From Homarus americanus (Eukaryota > Arthropoda > Malacostraca > Decapoda > Nephropidae), in contig NW_024748870.1 of the NCBI RefSeq assembly GCF_018991925.1, positions 576,187-640,186 on the forward strand: DNA of 64,000 nucleotides, written 5' to 3'. This document shows, one piece after another, positions 32,571 to 43,635 of this stretch. A program made the translations under genes and the position numbers. Each line of letters begins with the position of its first letter. Within the stretch, counting starts at the first letter, position 1. The notes under the pieces were generated by a model that made no database searches, was not told where the DNA came from, and worked only from the letters and a program-made list of their open reading frames with translations.

Positions 32571-35500
32571 CTATACGCTCATAGTTTCATCTTGAGCGGA
32601 CCTTCTGTTTCTGAGTCGCTCGGACCTGCGGAGTACTGGGGCAGAAACACAAGGTGGGGATGGATTTACTTTAGAGACATCAACATTAGGGGACTCAACT
32701 GGGGAGGGGTCAACACTAGGCAGCTCCACAGGTCGGAGGAAACGACGGTTCCTCCACCATACTCTACCACTAGGAAGACGCACTTGGTAGTCCCTGGACC
32801 GGCCAATACCCATAACAACCCCAACCTTGTCCCAGCGGTGAGATACCGGATCTTGAATCCTGATCTGCTGGCCGATACTCAACCTGGGAAGGGGGCGGGC
32901 ATGACAGTCGTACCGAGCAGCGACATCTGCGGCTCGTTCTGCTGCACGGCGGTCACATTCTTCAGTCTTGGCCTGCCACTCTTGAGAAAAAGACTTCGGG
33001 TGGGCAGGAACACAAGACCTGAGATGATGTCCGTATAGAACCTGGGCTGGGGAGCGTCCGGTGAAGTTCGGGGTGTTGCGTAACTCCAACAAACCTCGAT
33101 CGAAGTCCTCGCAGTCGATATTTCCTGAGGGTGACACCTTAAGGATCAGGTGTTTCACAGTCTTGACTGCGGCTTCAGCGTGTCCATTCGCCTGGGGGTA
33201 GTGGGGCGAGGTCACGACATGACGGACTCCCCAACGGTCCATGAAGTCCCGGAACTCGTGGCTGGTGAACTGGGGTCCTCCATCAGTCCTGAGGCGGAGG
33301 GGAACACCAACTTCTCTGAAGTAATGCCTGAAGCTCCGGATGGTAGCAGTAGCCGTTGTATCACTACCACAGGGGACGACAACAGGCCATCCAGACAGTC
33401 GGTCGGCAATGACGAGGAAGGACTTCCCTGCAACTGCAAAGAAATCGGCCGACACAGACTCGAAGGGTCTTGAAGGGTTATCGTCGCACATTAAAGGTTC
33501 CTGTTGCTGGCTAGGTTGCAGAATCTGGCACGGTTCACAGGCACGGACGGTACTTGCAATGTCCGCGTTGATTCCGGGCCAAAATACAGTCTGCATCGCC
33601 CGTCGCTTGGTGGCCTCCACTCCTCGATGGCTGTCGTGAAGGCGGGCCAAGGTACGGCGGCGTAGGGCAGCAGGAATAACTACTCGTGGACCATACAAGA
33701 CGAGGTCTCCATCACAATAGAGGTCCTCGCGTATTTTCCAGTACGGGAGTAGCGATTCATGAAGGTCGTATCGATTCGATGGAAATCCCTGAGACACACA
33801 GTCGACGAGCCGGATGTAGGAAGGGTCGGCCCGGGCTGCGGTGCGGAGATCTTCAAGAGTCTTGTCTGCATCCGGTGCTGTAGACTCTTCTGATGTGAAG
33901 ACGGCCTTCAATGAAATAGGTTTAGGGAATTCCTTGGAAATAATGGCCAACCCCTGACAATGGCCATATGATAAGAGCGGAGTCGGGATACCATTATGAA
34001 CATCAATCCGGGCTGAGCAAGACTGCTTACCAAAGGTAAGGGTAGCCCAGAAAGATCCCAACGCTGGAGCCATCTTGGAACCATCAGCTGTCAGTTTCGT
34101 TGTCTGAGGAGGGGGCTGTAGGTTGCTCCGGGGTATTCCCAAACTTGCTAAATGTTGTGGACCAATTACTGAGACGTCAGCACCGGTGTCAGGTAACATC
34201 TGAAGACTGGATGACGAGTTACCGTAAGAAATGACGACATTGATGTGCTGGGGCGTCGTGTCTGTGGAACTACGTACACGACGGCAGGAACGACTGGACA
34301 CAGCGTCTTGATGCTTGCCAGAAGGAGGGGGCGCGCCAGCACTACCTGAGGATGACTTCTTGGATCCTAGGTGGCGTCCTTTATGTGTCTTCTTATGACA
34401 ACATTTGTCATAATGGCCCACACGACCACAAAGTCTACACTGAACTTTGCTAGCAGGGCACTTGACTGTATAAGCCCAGTGACCCTGGCGGTCGCAACTT
34501 CTGCACACGCTTTGAGCAGCTGGGCACTGGGAGGCATTATGCTGTCTCGCGCAGCTGTTACACAAATCTGCTGCTGAAGGTGTGGCTGGAGGGTGAGGGG
34601 TGGGGTTACCTTGCTGCTTCTTACCCTTTCTGTAGGAAGACACTGCCCTCACCTGGTCAGGCTGTGAGCGTAAAGCTGAAGTCGCACACCTGGCGGCCTC
34701 GTACGCTCGACATTTCGTAACAACATCTTGAAGGGAGGAAGTGGGGTCGAGGGAAATGAGACGCTGAACTAGCTCTTCATCTCGGACACCCGTTAAGATA
34801 ATTGTCTTAAGTTGTGTTTCTTCACAGACTTGAGAATGTCCGGGACAAACATCAACTTCCTCTGAACACCTTTTGAGCCTTACAAAAAACGCGTCAAAAG
34901 ATTCTCCATCAAGCTGTTTACATTGGAGGAGTTGTCTTCTCCTGAGTGCCTCGTTGCGCTGTCCCTTGACGTGTTCTTGCAACTTGTCGAGCACGGCCTC
35001 TACCGTCAGAGTTGTCGTAGGAGGCACTTGAAGTGTGTGCTCGAGAGTACGTTGTGTCTCTAAGGACAAGCACATACGAAGCTGGATCATTTGTTTCGGC
35101 TGTGATAAACTGGACAAGTCAACCATTGTTGCGTAGTCTTGCCAACGTCGACGCCATTCCCGAAACATCTGATAAGAAGCGTCAGACATCAGAGAGGGAG
35201 GCGTCTGTACAGCAGCCTTTTGAGGTGTTGTTCCGACTCTGGGAAATGAGGTACCAGTACCTCTAGTCGCATCAACATCAGTTGTAGCAGACGAATCTTG
35301 TACGGTAGAACGTTGTGGGGAGGCTAACAGAGAAATCAAAGCTTCAAATCTGGCTTGATCCTCCTGTCTTCTAAGGTCATCCTCACGTCTACGTATGTCG
35401 TCGAGTTCTCTGCGTGTTTGTTCCTCTTTGTGGCGTCGTCTTTCAGACTCTTTGTACCTAATTTCTTCCTCTTCTCTCCTTGCAATATCGTCCTGGCGTC

Positions 35501-35702
35501 GAGAAGTTTCCATCCACTTTATCAGTTGAAGGAGATCTGTGGACGCATGCATCGCAGGAGAGCTGGCTCGCGACGAGCGAGGAGATTCTGTGGGTGATTG
35601 GGCATTGTCACTGTGGGGAGTGTGGGTGGGTGGGGAGAGATCTCCCACACTAAAACTCGTAACCCCATCGTCCAGGGTATCGTTATGATCCCTGTGAGAC
35701 AT
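32571..35702 (-). CDS. Gypsy-1 Gag-protease-integrase polyprotein, lacking RT and RNase H
   Basis: An uninterrupted 1043-codon frame from an ATG. In order it encodes a low-complexity N terminus and an Arg/Glu-rich helical stretch (about 80-130). A Gag capsid-like region (about 180-345) and three Cys/His knuckles (CNSCARQH, CRSCDRQGHW, CRLCGRVGHYDKCC at about 380-435) follow. Next come the aspartic protease motif LPDTGADVSVIG near 500, and integrase with a zinc-binding HDSHRG...CEPC region near 690. The D-D-E core includes ADRLSG, RTDGGPQF and NGHAEAAVK, and a GPY/F-like end carries VWWRNRRFLRP. Between FPKPI and SLKAVF (near 33914) the whole RT/RNase H present in Gypsy-2 (~1.57 kb) is absent, yet the frame is kept. 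The protein could assemble, process and integrate, but would need RT in trans; that is inference. Confidence 0.9.
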   Translation of the reverse strand: MSHRDHNDTLDDGVTSFSVGDLSPPTHTPHSDNAQSPTESPRSSRASSPAMHASTDLLQLIKWMETSRRQDDIARREEEEIRYKESERRRHKEEQTRRELDDIRRREDDLRRQEDQARFEALISLLASPQRSTVQDSSATTDVDATRGTGTSFPRVGTTPQKAAVQTPPSLMSDASYQMFREWRRRWQDYATMVDLSSLSQPKQMIQLRMCLSLETQRTLEHTLQVPPTTTLTVEAVLDKLQEHVKGQRNEALRRRQLLQCKQLDGESFDAFFVRLKRCSEEVDVCPGHSQVCEETQLKTIILTGVRDEELVQRLISLDPTSSLQDVVTKCRAYEAARCATSALRSQPDQVRAVSSYRKGKKQQGNPTPHPPATPSAADLCNSCARQHNASQCPAAQSVCRSCDRQGHWAYTVKCPASKVQCRLCGRVGHYDKCCHKKTHKGRHLGSKKSSSGSAGAPPPSGKHQDAVSSRSCRRVRSSTDTTPQHINVVISYGNSSSSLQMLPDTGADVSVIGPQHLASLGIPRSNLQPPPQTTKLTADGSKMAPALGSFWATLTFGKQSCSARIDVHNGIPTPLLSYGHCQGLAIISKEFPKPISLKAVFTSEESTAPDADKTLEDLRTAARADPSYIRLVDCVSQGFPSNRYDLHESLLPYWKIREDLYCDGDLVLYGPRVVIPAALRRRTLARLHDSHRGVEATKRRAMQTVFWPGINADIASTVRACEPCQILQPSQQQEPLMCDDNPSRPFESVSADFFAVAGKSFLVIADRLSGWPVVVPCGSDTTATATIRSFRHYFREVGVPLRLRTDGGPQFTSHEFRDFMDRWGVRHVVTSPHYPQANGHAEAAVKTVKHLILKVSPSGNIDCEDFDRGLLELRNTPNFTGRSPAQVLYGHHLRSCVPAHPKSFSQEWQAKTEECDRRAAERAADVAARYDCHARPLPRLSIGQQIRIQDPVSHRWDKVGVVMGIGRSRDYQVRLPSGRVWWRNRRFLRPVELPSVDPSPVESPNVDVSKVNPSPPCVSAPVLRRSERLRNRRSAQDETMSV

Positions 35703-36167
35703 GCCGACTGCTTCTGTACTCTATCTGTGCAAAAGATCGGGTCAGCCCCTCGTAATCTATGCACAGAATTACAGAAGTTTACAGTAAGTCACCAGAAATA
35801 TAAGGTGAATGTGTGTGTGTGTGAGTGTCTGCCTGGCGGGAGGGGAGAGACTTGGCGCGCTGCCAGACGTAGGAGCGAGTGGCCAGCGTCGCCTAGCTCC
35901 TCAGTCACCCTCAGACCAGAGACGGGAGAGCACGTACTGTCGGGTCGCTCCCTTAGTCAGCTGACCGCAACTTGCACAGACAATTATGATTAAAATACAC
36001 AGCACAACACTTCACAGCACAGCACTGTACACAGCATAGCACTTCACAAAACTGTAAGTCTAGAGGCTTGTAGTAGTCTTGCTGTCGGCTGAAGTGGAAG
36101 AGACGCCATAAACAGTCCGGGGAAGGCTTGGTCCACCGTATCTCACTGAGAAATAATCACTGCGCCA

Positions 36168-36555
36168 TCTAGCGTATTGCCAGATACCCAAAGAATGTTC
36201 TATATTACTGAGGGTATATACAAACACTTGTTGTCTTTAAAAGTAGGTTCTATTCTCGTACGGGAGATAATACAGTAGGACGCAGGAAGCCTGTGGGCAC
36301 ACCACCAGGGCTCGGTCTTAACTACCTCTACATCTATCTATGTATCACTTCGCGCTGGCATTGTACAGATGCCAGCATTCACAAGCTGAATACATAAAGT
36401 ATAAACATGATAATTTATATACATAACATGGTGCATAATACATGGGAATATTACATAGAATTAATACATGTTCCGTAATACTTTACTATACATAATTAAT
36501 AAGAGTAATATAAGGATACACAGCTTAAGGTACTACTTTGTGTCCATATCATACA
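36168..36555 (-). repeat. Gypsy-1 5' LTR (388 bp)
   Basis: Partner of 32169-32558. On the minus strand it is followed at once by TGGCGCAGTG (36167 downwards), the primer-binding-site start shared with Gypsy-2. The 5' leader is 35703-36167. The LTR pair differs by few substitutions and a 2-bp length difference, so the insertion is fairly young. Confidence 0.9.
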
Positions 36556-36640
36556 GTATCCACCTCCCCTGTTGCGTTCTGAGCTATTATGTGGACGGTG
36601 AGGGCTGCCGTGAGCTTAACTGCCACCACCGCTACTACTA
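36556..36640 (-). mobile_element. Gypsy-1 right TSD and resumed 5' end of LINE copy 3
   Basis: GTATC (36556-36560) is the second target duplication. LINE copy 3 then resumes (GTGAGGGCTGCCGTGA matches 37081-37096 of copy 4) and ends in GCCACCACCGCTACTACTA, the trinucleotide junction seen at the other copies. Confidence 0.75.
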
Positions 36641-36699
36641 ATAGAAAATAATATTAATAATAATTGTAATAATAATATTAATTATAATGAAAAAATCCA

Positions 36700-38160
36700 A
36701 ATGACTTCAACATTCCGTTATAGGTATACCTTCTCCACACATATTTACTGTAAGATCCCTTACTTCGCTCTACCTCATGCTCACGAAACCTCCCTTCCTG
36801 CACACCATAGCCAACCATACCTCATAGCAATGGGGTCTGTAAATTCTTGCTTGATGAGGCTGAAGCCCTTTACTGTTATCGGTAGAGTTGTTACTAGTTT
36901 GAGGCGCCCTCCTCCTGCGATTCCTCTACTTTGCTCTTCACGATCTCTGAAAGTTGTTGCAGTAGTAATTGAAGTTTTTCGCTTTGGGTGTGCTGCCATT
37001 CGGTCGTATTGGAACGTTGATTTTTGTGTAGTTAGTTGGTGTTTGCATCACTTGCGGCATTTTGAGTTACTATGTAGTCAGTGAGGGCTGCCGTGAACTT
37101 GTGAGCTTGGCAGAGTTCTCCGGGTTAGTGATCCCCTTCCTCCCAGTCTCGGTGGTTGTGCAACAAGTAACGTTTCTGCTGGGGTTAAGTGATGGCTTTT
37201 CATTAGCGTTGAAATAAATGCATTCCTGGTGGCTTCTTCTAGAAGATGGAGGAAAGAGGTCAGATGGCAACAATGTTTGGCTCTGTGGGTGAACGCCGTT
37301 TATGCCACATGTGGCTCAGGATTTCCCTCGTCCACTCATTTACCTTTCCAATTACGTACTCGGTCTTGAAATCATTAGTGCCGATTACCGCGCCTAGGTG
37401 TCTTTGACCTTCCATTGTTATTTTGTCCTCACTGGCTTTACAATGAGAAAAGATTTCCTGGCATCTGGTGTAGTACCCTATGTGTGGACCACGTGGTGTT
37501 ATCAGGTCTCACCAATTTTTTATATCCTCAGTTTTTCCTGCTCCTGTGAGGTCATCAGCGTATGTTACTTGTTTGTTCTTAGTTGTCTTATAATTTAATG
37601 AAGGTTGGAGCACGGATAGGCGTAAAGCATACAGGGCAATGGCGACTGGGCCCCCCTGTGTCGTTCCCTCGCCTGACTGCATGGCTGTATCTCCACCAAG
37701 GGCCTTGGAGGTTGTTAGATAGGAGGTGTATCAGGTTCCTGTAGGTATTGGAGGCGTCCACTGGAAGTACATCCTCACAGTCATGCTCTTCAAATATCTT
37801 TCACGTGGCGTGACTGGCAGCTCCATCCCCAGCCTGGTGACCAGCACACACTTGCAGGTTCCATGCTGCTGCCCTGACATCATCACTGACCATCTCCATT
37901 ATACATTCACCAATAACTCGTCTTAGCACTATCCCCGCCCCTATAGCTCTACATCCTGGGTTTTTGTCCAGGGGGATGATGAGGCGGCTGGCCGTTAGAA
38001 ATTATAGGTGGTGGCAGCCGGAGGTTTTCAGGTTTCTTGCAAGGCCGGCGGTGGCGTCCAGAGGTCACTTGCTGCCTCACTGAACTTGTTAATGATGAGG
38101 ATGACTCTCCATAACTGCGTTTGGCGGGGCATAATCACCCTGTAACCCGATGCCTTCGTC
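36700..38160 (-). pseudogene. Non-LTR element copy 4: RT plus linker plus partial nuclease, decayed
   Basis: Minus-strand homology to the RT of 27649-29268 runs from about 38150 to 37380, including the region of the catalytic DD (near 37560). It is followed by a linker and the Cys/RHDE region start near 36730-36800. No frame longer than ~75 codons survives. This copy shows RT and nuclease in one continuous element, fixing their order. Its 3' end is replaced by AATAAT-rich DNA at 36640-36700. Confidence 0.7.
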
Positions 38161-38479
38161 TTCCCTTACAGGAGAGTGTTCTCCTCCAGAAGCTTCATGG
38201 TCTCTGATTACTGGCAGCACCCAGGCTGTGCAGATTAGGTGGAACACATACCTGTCCCGGGCCTGGATTCTATTATGGGAAAACTTAAACAGACATTTTA
38301 AAAGAGATCAATTGTGTCCGTCTAAGAAGTGTAAGTGTCGGTAACCCCTGTCATGTGATGACCTAACTCCTGTCTCCTCACCATACACTTGCGGGGTGTG
38401 ATCTCTCGGTCTTCCTCCCCTCTTCTACCTCAGTCTCTGTCTCCCCTCAGCCCTCCTCAACTGGTCTTCTCACCTCTCA

Positions 38480-39190
38480 CACAAGACACCCACATCACTC
38501 AAAGAACAACACATCAAGGAAAATCGCGAGCGTTACAGGTCGACAACACCAGGCAGGAATTAGAAAGAGTAAATAATTACGAAACACAATGGAAAATCCA
38601 AACCAGTCTTCAGAAATTCACAGTGATATCCATATGCAGAAGGAAAACCCATCCATTAGTAACCAATAATGCCCAGATACAATACAAAAAGAGAGGCACC
38701 CTCCTGGGCCTGCATATATCCACGACAGGTTACGCCCATCATGTCCACACCAGGAAGGAAAAGGCAAGAAGAGAGCTGTGAAAACTATACCGCATTAAAG
38801 CGCTTCCTTAGAAAATAAAACTCCGCCTGGTGACATCATTTATCACACCGATATTAACTTACCCAGCAATACCTCTTCATACTATGAGCACCACACAAAT
38901 ATTTATATTACAGGTGGTCCAAAATTAAGCCCTAAGATTCGTCACAAGTGAAAGATACCCCTTCACCAGAACCACAGCCGAAATACATAGAGACCTGAGG
39001 ATGAAACCCATCAACCAGCAGCTGCACACCCTGGCCAGCAGAATCTGGCAAAAGATAGAACGATCAGAGCAAGAACTCCTTCAAAGACCCCCACCAGATA
39101 ACGACAACAACCATACATGGTTCCCAAAAAGTTACCAAATCTCAAAAGGTCCATTACCATCCCTGATCTATACAGCTAGGCAATAGATAA
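38480..39190 (+). pseudogene. 3' end of a different LINE (Jockey-type RT C terminus), broken
   Basis: The plus-strand frames 38389-38781 and 39001-39186 and the segment between them read a non-LTR RT thumb and C terminus. Visible stretches are WKIQTSLQKFTVISI, LLGLHISTTGYAHH, VTSFITPILTYPAIPL and RTTAEIHRDLRMKPI. At least three stops or frame changes interrupt it, and everything upstream of the RT core is missing. This is a 5'-truncated insertion unrelated to the minus-strand cluster beside it. 38161-38480 shows no feature. Confidence 0.7.
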
Positions 39191-39780
39191 CCTCCCTAGA
39201 CCAGCATCCGCCAGTAAGGTCGGCGGAATATGAAATAAGGCCCTCAAAACACCCTTATATGGGACAGGGTAGGATGTCTAGTGCCTGTACCGACAGACCA
39301 TTAATAAATAACCCATGACACAACACTAACACACTATTAGCTTAGCTAGGCGGTCAGCCCGCCCTCTCTTACCTCCTCCTAAATTTCTTCAATTTCCGAA
39401 CTATAACTTCCTTCCCCCACCTCTAATCTTCTTTCACCATCCTTTCTCTACAAAAAAATTAAATAAATAAAAATACATAAAAAGTGAACCGCGGTGTTGA
39501 TTGTTGAACAAGATATTGTGTAGGGTAGTAGACGGCTGCCTCACCTAACCTAACCTAACCTAGCATTACTACTACTACTACTAATAATAATAATAATAAC
39601 AATTAACGGTTTATTGAAAAAATTCTGCAGCCAGAAGGCTGAAAATATACATTGGACATAAATGACTTATTACATACATTGGTGGTTTAACAAAAGCCTT
39701 CATTAGAGAAAGGTAAAGGAACATACAGTGAACATATAGATTAATGTAGGTGTTGAACAGCAAACTCGTAGTGTAGTAAC
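39191..39780. other. Unassigned, with (TAACC)n and (TAC)n runs
   Basis: No gene. CCTAACCTAACCTAACC lies at 39543-39562, followed by (TAC)n/(TAA)n to 39600. Confidence 0.5.
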
Positions 39781-39782
39781 TC

Positions 39783-40205
39783 CCTCCCAGATGGTGTTAG
39801 GAGGAACTCACGTGGTGTAGTAGTTCCCTCAGATGGTGTTATGAGGGACCTGGCGTGGTGTAGTAATTCCCTCGCAGATGGTGTTATGAGGGGCCTCACG
39901 TGGTGTAGTAATTACCTCACAGATGGTGTTATGAGGGACCTCATGTGGTGTAGTAATTACCTCACAGATGGTGTTATGAGGAACCTCACGTGGTGTAGTA
40001 ATTACCTCACAGATGGTGTTATGAGGGGCCTCACGTGGTGTAGTAATTCCCTCATAGATGTTGTTATGAGGGACCTCACGTGGTGTAGTAACTCCCTCAC
40101 AGATGGTGTGATGAGGGACTTGACGTGGTGTAGTAATTCCCTCACATATGGTGTTATGAGGGACATGTGGTGTAGTAATTCCGTCACAGATGGTGTTATA
40201 TGAGT
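39783..40205. repeat. 45-bp minisatellite, about nine units
   Basis: Each unit contains GTGGTGTAGTAATTCCCTCA and GATGGTGTTATGAGGGACC. The 45-bp period is a multiple of three, so both strands stay open (39841-40203 plus, 39829-40272 minus). These frames are explained by the repeat and are not called as genes. 40206-41213 has no gene; (CAATTT)n-like DNA lies at 40745-40770 and an A run at 40928-40945. Confidence 0.9.
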
Positions 40206-41213
40206 GAGGTTTGGTTTTAGGCCTTCCTATCGTAGACGGATTAACACATCGCTGGTTGTTGTTGGGTCTCACGGGCGGTTATCACTGGGTACCTGGGACC
40301 TCACTGTGTGAAGGTTAACTTGGGTACGACTGTTACTGTTGAGTTGTTCTCACTGACTTAAGCACTGTTCACCACTGTTCACCTCTGTTTAACACTGGTT
40401 CCGTTCCTTCACAGTATAGTAAATTGTTCCTAACTTATAACTTCGTTCTTCTTCCTGGGAAAAAAAAGAAGTTTGCTCCGCCTCCTCCACACTACTCATA
40501 AGAAGAACGTTTCAATTTTCATCATCATTTCCGAAAGCATCTATTATTAATCATTAAACAAGATGTACATCAAAAGAGAAGCAATATATTCATCTTTCCA
40601 TTTTCGTATAGTTTGTAGCTCAGCGCATGCGCTTTCCCACATACAATGAGGGTTAAGTGGTGAATCCTGGCAAGATGAGTCTTCCAGTGGGCGGAGCTAT
40701 GGTGTTAGTCTCCCAAGCCGACCAATCAGAGAGCAGAACTACAGTCAATTCAATTTCAATTTCAATTATTTATTCCTTGATAGAGGAAGCGGGATCCTAG
40801 TGCTGTCACTAGGTACCCCTGTACAATGACACCAGAATCATCTGGCAAGTGTGAAAAGTATATACAGTATTGTTACGAGTTGGAGATTTAGAATATAGTT
40901 ATACCTCTACCCAGATCCCAACAGGTAACAAAAAAAAAAAAAAACAAAGACAATCGGAATATAAAAGGGTAGACAAAGGATGCGAGTTTTCGTTGTGTAT
41001 AATAAAGTACCATAAATCCCTTAACAAAATATTCAGCTTATAAATTACCCTTAACCAAACTTAACCTAAACATTAACAGTATATACATATTAATACAACA
41101 TAAACAATTTTGAAGCAAGTGGACGTGGGGGAGGCAATACAAGATACAAATACTTAAGTGAGGAGCTGAGATGGCTGACGAGTAAGGCTGAGTATTGTAG
41201 AAGACGGTAGGTA

Positions 41214-41218
41214 GTCAC
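41214..41218. other. Target-site duplication GTCAC of Gypsy-2 (left)
   Basis: Repeated exactly at 46939-46943. Confidence 0.95.
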
Positions 41219-41543
41219 TGTATGTATATTATGTATGCTGGATTATGTATTATGTATGTATATTATGTATGTGCTCCATTTATATTTATTCAGCCTAGCT
41301 AGCGCGTGTGGCAATGTTATTACCATATCCCACACGCTTAATTAATGTGCCTGGCGACGTATGGAAGCTGCTAATGTATCACTTGCCATACGTCGTCTAT
41401 GGTAGTTGACCAGGACCTTAGCTAGGGAGCAGTGCTATCCACCTCTGTGTACATACTCTTATCCAGTAAACCGAACCTACAAAACTATACAGGTGTTTGT
41501 GTTCTCTCCTGTATATAGAACTTATTACCCAGAACATCTAACA
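41219..41543 (+). repeat. Gypsy-2 5' LTR (325 bp)
   Basis: Starts TGTATGTATATT and ends CATCTAACA, followed by the primer-site start TGGCGCAGTGCG at 41544. It pairs with 46615-46938. The copies differ by several small indels around 41310-41370. Confidence 0.95.
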
Positions 41544-42096
41544 TGGCGCAGTGCGTAGGATTACTGGATTATTACGAGTGATTAGTGCAAGTTTGTGGAA
41601 AGCCGGCTGATGGATCCCCGCCTTGGGTCAACCCCGCGTCATCCCTCGAAGAATTTCGCAACTTTGAGCAGTGTCAGTGACAGTGATTTTCTGTGAAGTG
41701 TTTAGTGCATTGTGTGTTTCGTGCCATTCATGTGTGACCTTGTTCGAACGGATTTCCAAGGTATACGGCATGTTCTGGGCATTTGTGGGGTGTAGAGCTC
41801 AGCGCACCCTCCTCTGACCGTTTACAGAGAGCGACTGAGCTACTCCTATCTCCACCCCCCTCCCTCACAGCGCCGCCTCCACCCCCCCTCACAGCTGGGG
41901 CGAGACGCTCTGCCTGCCTGGGACACACACACATACATGTACTAACACTTGCTGACCGCGCGGCTTCTTATATATATTTTATATATATAACCTACTTATC
42001 TGTGTATTTAATTAAATTTTTTGTCTGAAATCTTGTTGATACGACGGGCTGACCGGTCAACACTGATTTAAGACACAGTACACAGATAAAGTAGTT

Positions 42097-43635
42097 ATGT
42101 CTCATGCCTTACGTAGCCGTGGACCCAGCGCCTGGATGAGTCAAGCGGATGATAGTCCCCCAGAGATGGATGACCAGGCCGGCCCAGCTCCCACAACATC
42201 GCGCAGCCCTTCACCTCAACATTCAGCGTTATCTCCAGAGATAATTGCCTTAATGAAGTTTATGAGAGATGAGAGACGCGAGGATGAAGCTCACAGACGT
42301 TTGGCGGATGAGCACAGAAGGCAAGCAGAGGCAGAACGAGACCACCAACGGAGAATGGAAGACAGTGCACGGTTTGAAGCCTTGATATCTCGCCTCACTG
42401 TTAACCAAGCCCCTGGCTCTAACACTGCCTCGGTACTGAATGGTTCAGATACCTCATCCATGCTTCCTTCACGCCCCCCAGCCCCACCTAAAGCAGCAGC
42501 TCAAACGCCGCCCATCTTGGAGCCTGATGTAAATTTCCAGACTTTTCGCGAATGGCGGCGGCGGTGGGCTGATTATGCTACAATGGTGGATCTCCAGAGT
42601 TTGTCACAGCCTAAACAACTCATCCAGCTGCGTATGTGCCTGTCCTTGGAAGTTCAGCGTGTCTTAGAACATACGTTGCAGGTACCCCCAACCTCTTCGC
42701 TGTCTGTAGAGGAGGTACTGGACGTTCTACAACGGCACATCAAAGGACAGCAGAATGAAGCTCTGCGCAGGAGGGAATTGTTTAGCTGCAGACAGATGGA
42801 GGGTGAGTCTTTTGACGCTTTTTATGTACGTCTTAAGAGAGCCTCGGAAGAGGTAGATATATGTTTAGGCCACCACCAGCAGTGCGAGGAGACCCAGTTG
42901 AAGCAGGTGATCCTGATGGGTGTTAAGGACGAGGAACTTGTCCAACGCCTCACCTCCCTCGACTCTTCCTCTTCTCTTCAGGATGTGTTGACGATATGTC
43001 GCTCCTATGAGGCTGCCAGGTGTGCCACCTCTGCCATCCGAGCTCCCCCTACAGCTGTACGCGCTGTTTCCCGGTACAAGAAGGACAAGAAGTCTGCTCC
43101 TACGCCTTCGCCCACCACGTCCACGCCCGGTTCATTTTGCAACAACTGTGGTAAGCAGCACGGAACACAGGTATGTCCAGCTGCTCAGTCTACCTGCAAC
43201 AGTTGTGACCGTAAGGGCCACTGGTCACTCACAGTACGGTGCCCAGCCAAACGCGTCCAGTGCAATGTGTGCGGCCGTCTGGGCCACTATGACAAGTGTT
43301 GCCCTTCCAACAAACCCAAGGAACAGCGTCAACGGAAGCTTCAGCGCCCTTCTACCAGAGAGGGCCGCCCACAGTCTCCCAATCAGAGGCACGACGACCC
43401 TGGACAACGCTGGAGCCATATTAGGAATGTGTGCTCCCCCCCGCGTCCCAGGACCAAAGTTCCCCAGTACATCAGTGTCATTGTGACCTACCGCAGTGTG
43501 TCATCCCGTCTCCAGATGTTGCCCGCCCCCCAAGGATCTCCGCTTTATGGCAGATGGTTCACAGATGACCCCGGCCCTGGGTTCACTCCAAGCACAAGTC
43601 ACCTTTGGCAACAGGTCGTGTCAAGCCTGGATTGA
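42097..43635 (+). pseudogene. Gypsy-2 gag, running out of frame in protease
   Basis: The frame starts at ATG 42097 after a 553-bp leader. It encodes an acidic low-complexity start, an Arg/Glu-rich helical stretch (~70-125), and a capsid-like region (~150-320). Three Cys/His knuckles (CNNCGKQHG, CNSCDRKGHW, CNVCGRLGHYDKCC) follow at ~348-405. It is closely related to Gypsy-1 Gag. At about 43520, where the protease should read DTGAD, ~75 bp are missing. The frame changes, and the last ~40 codons of this ORF are out-of-frame sequence. Confidence 0.9.
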
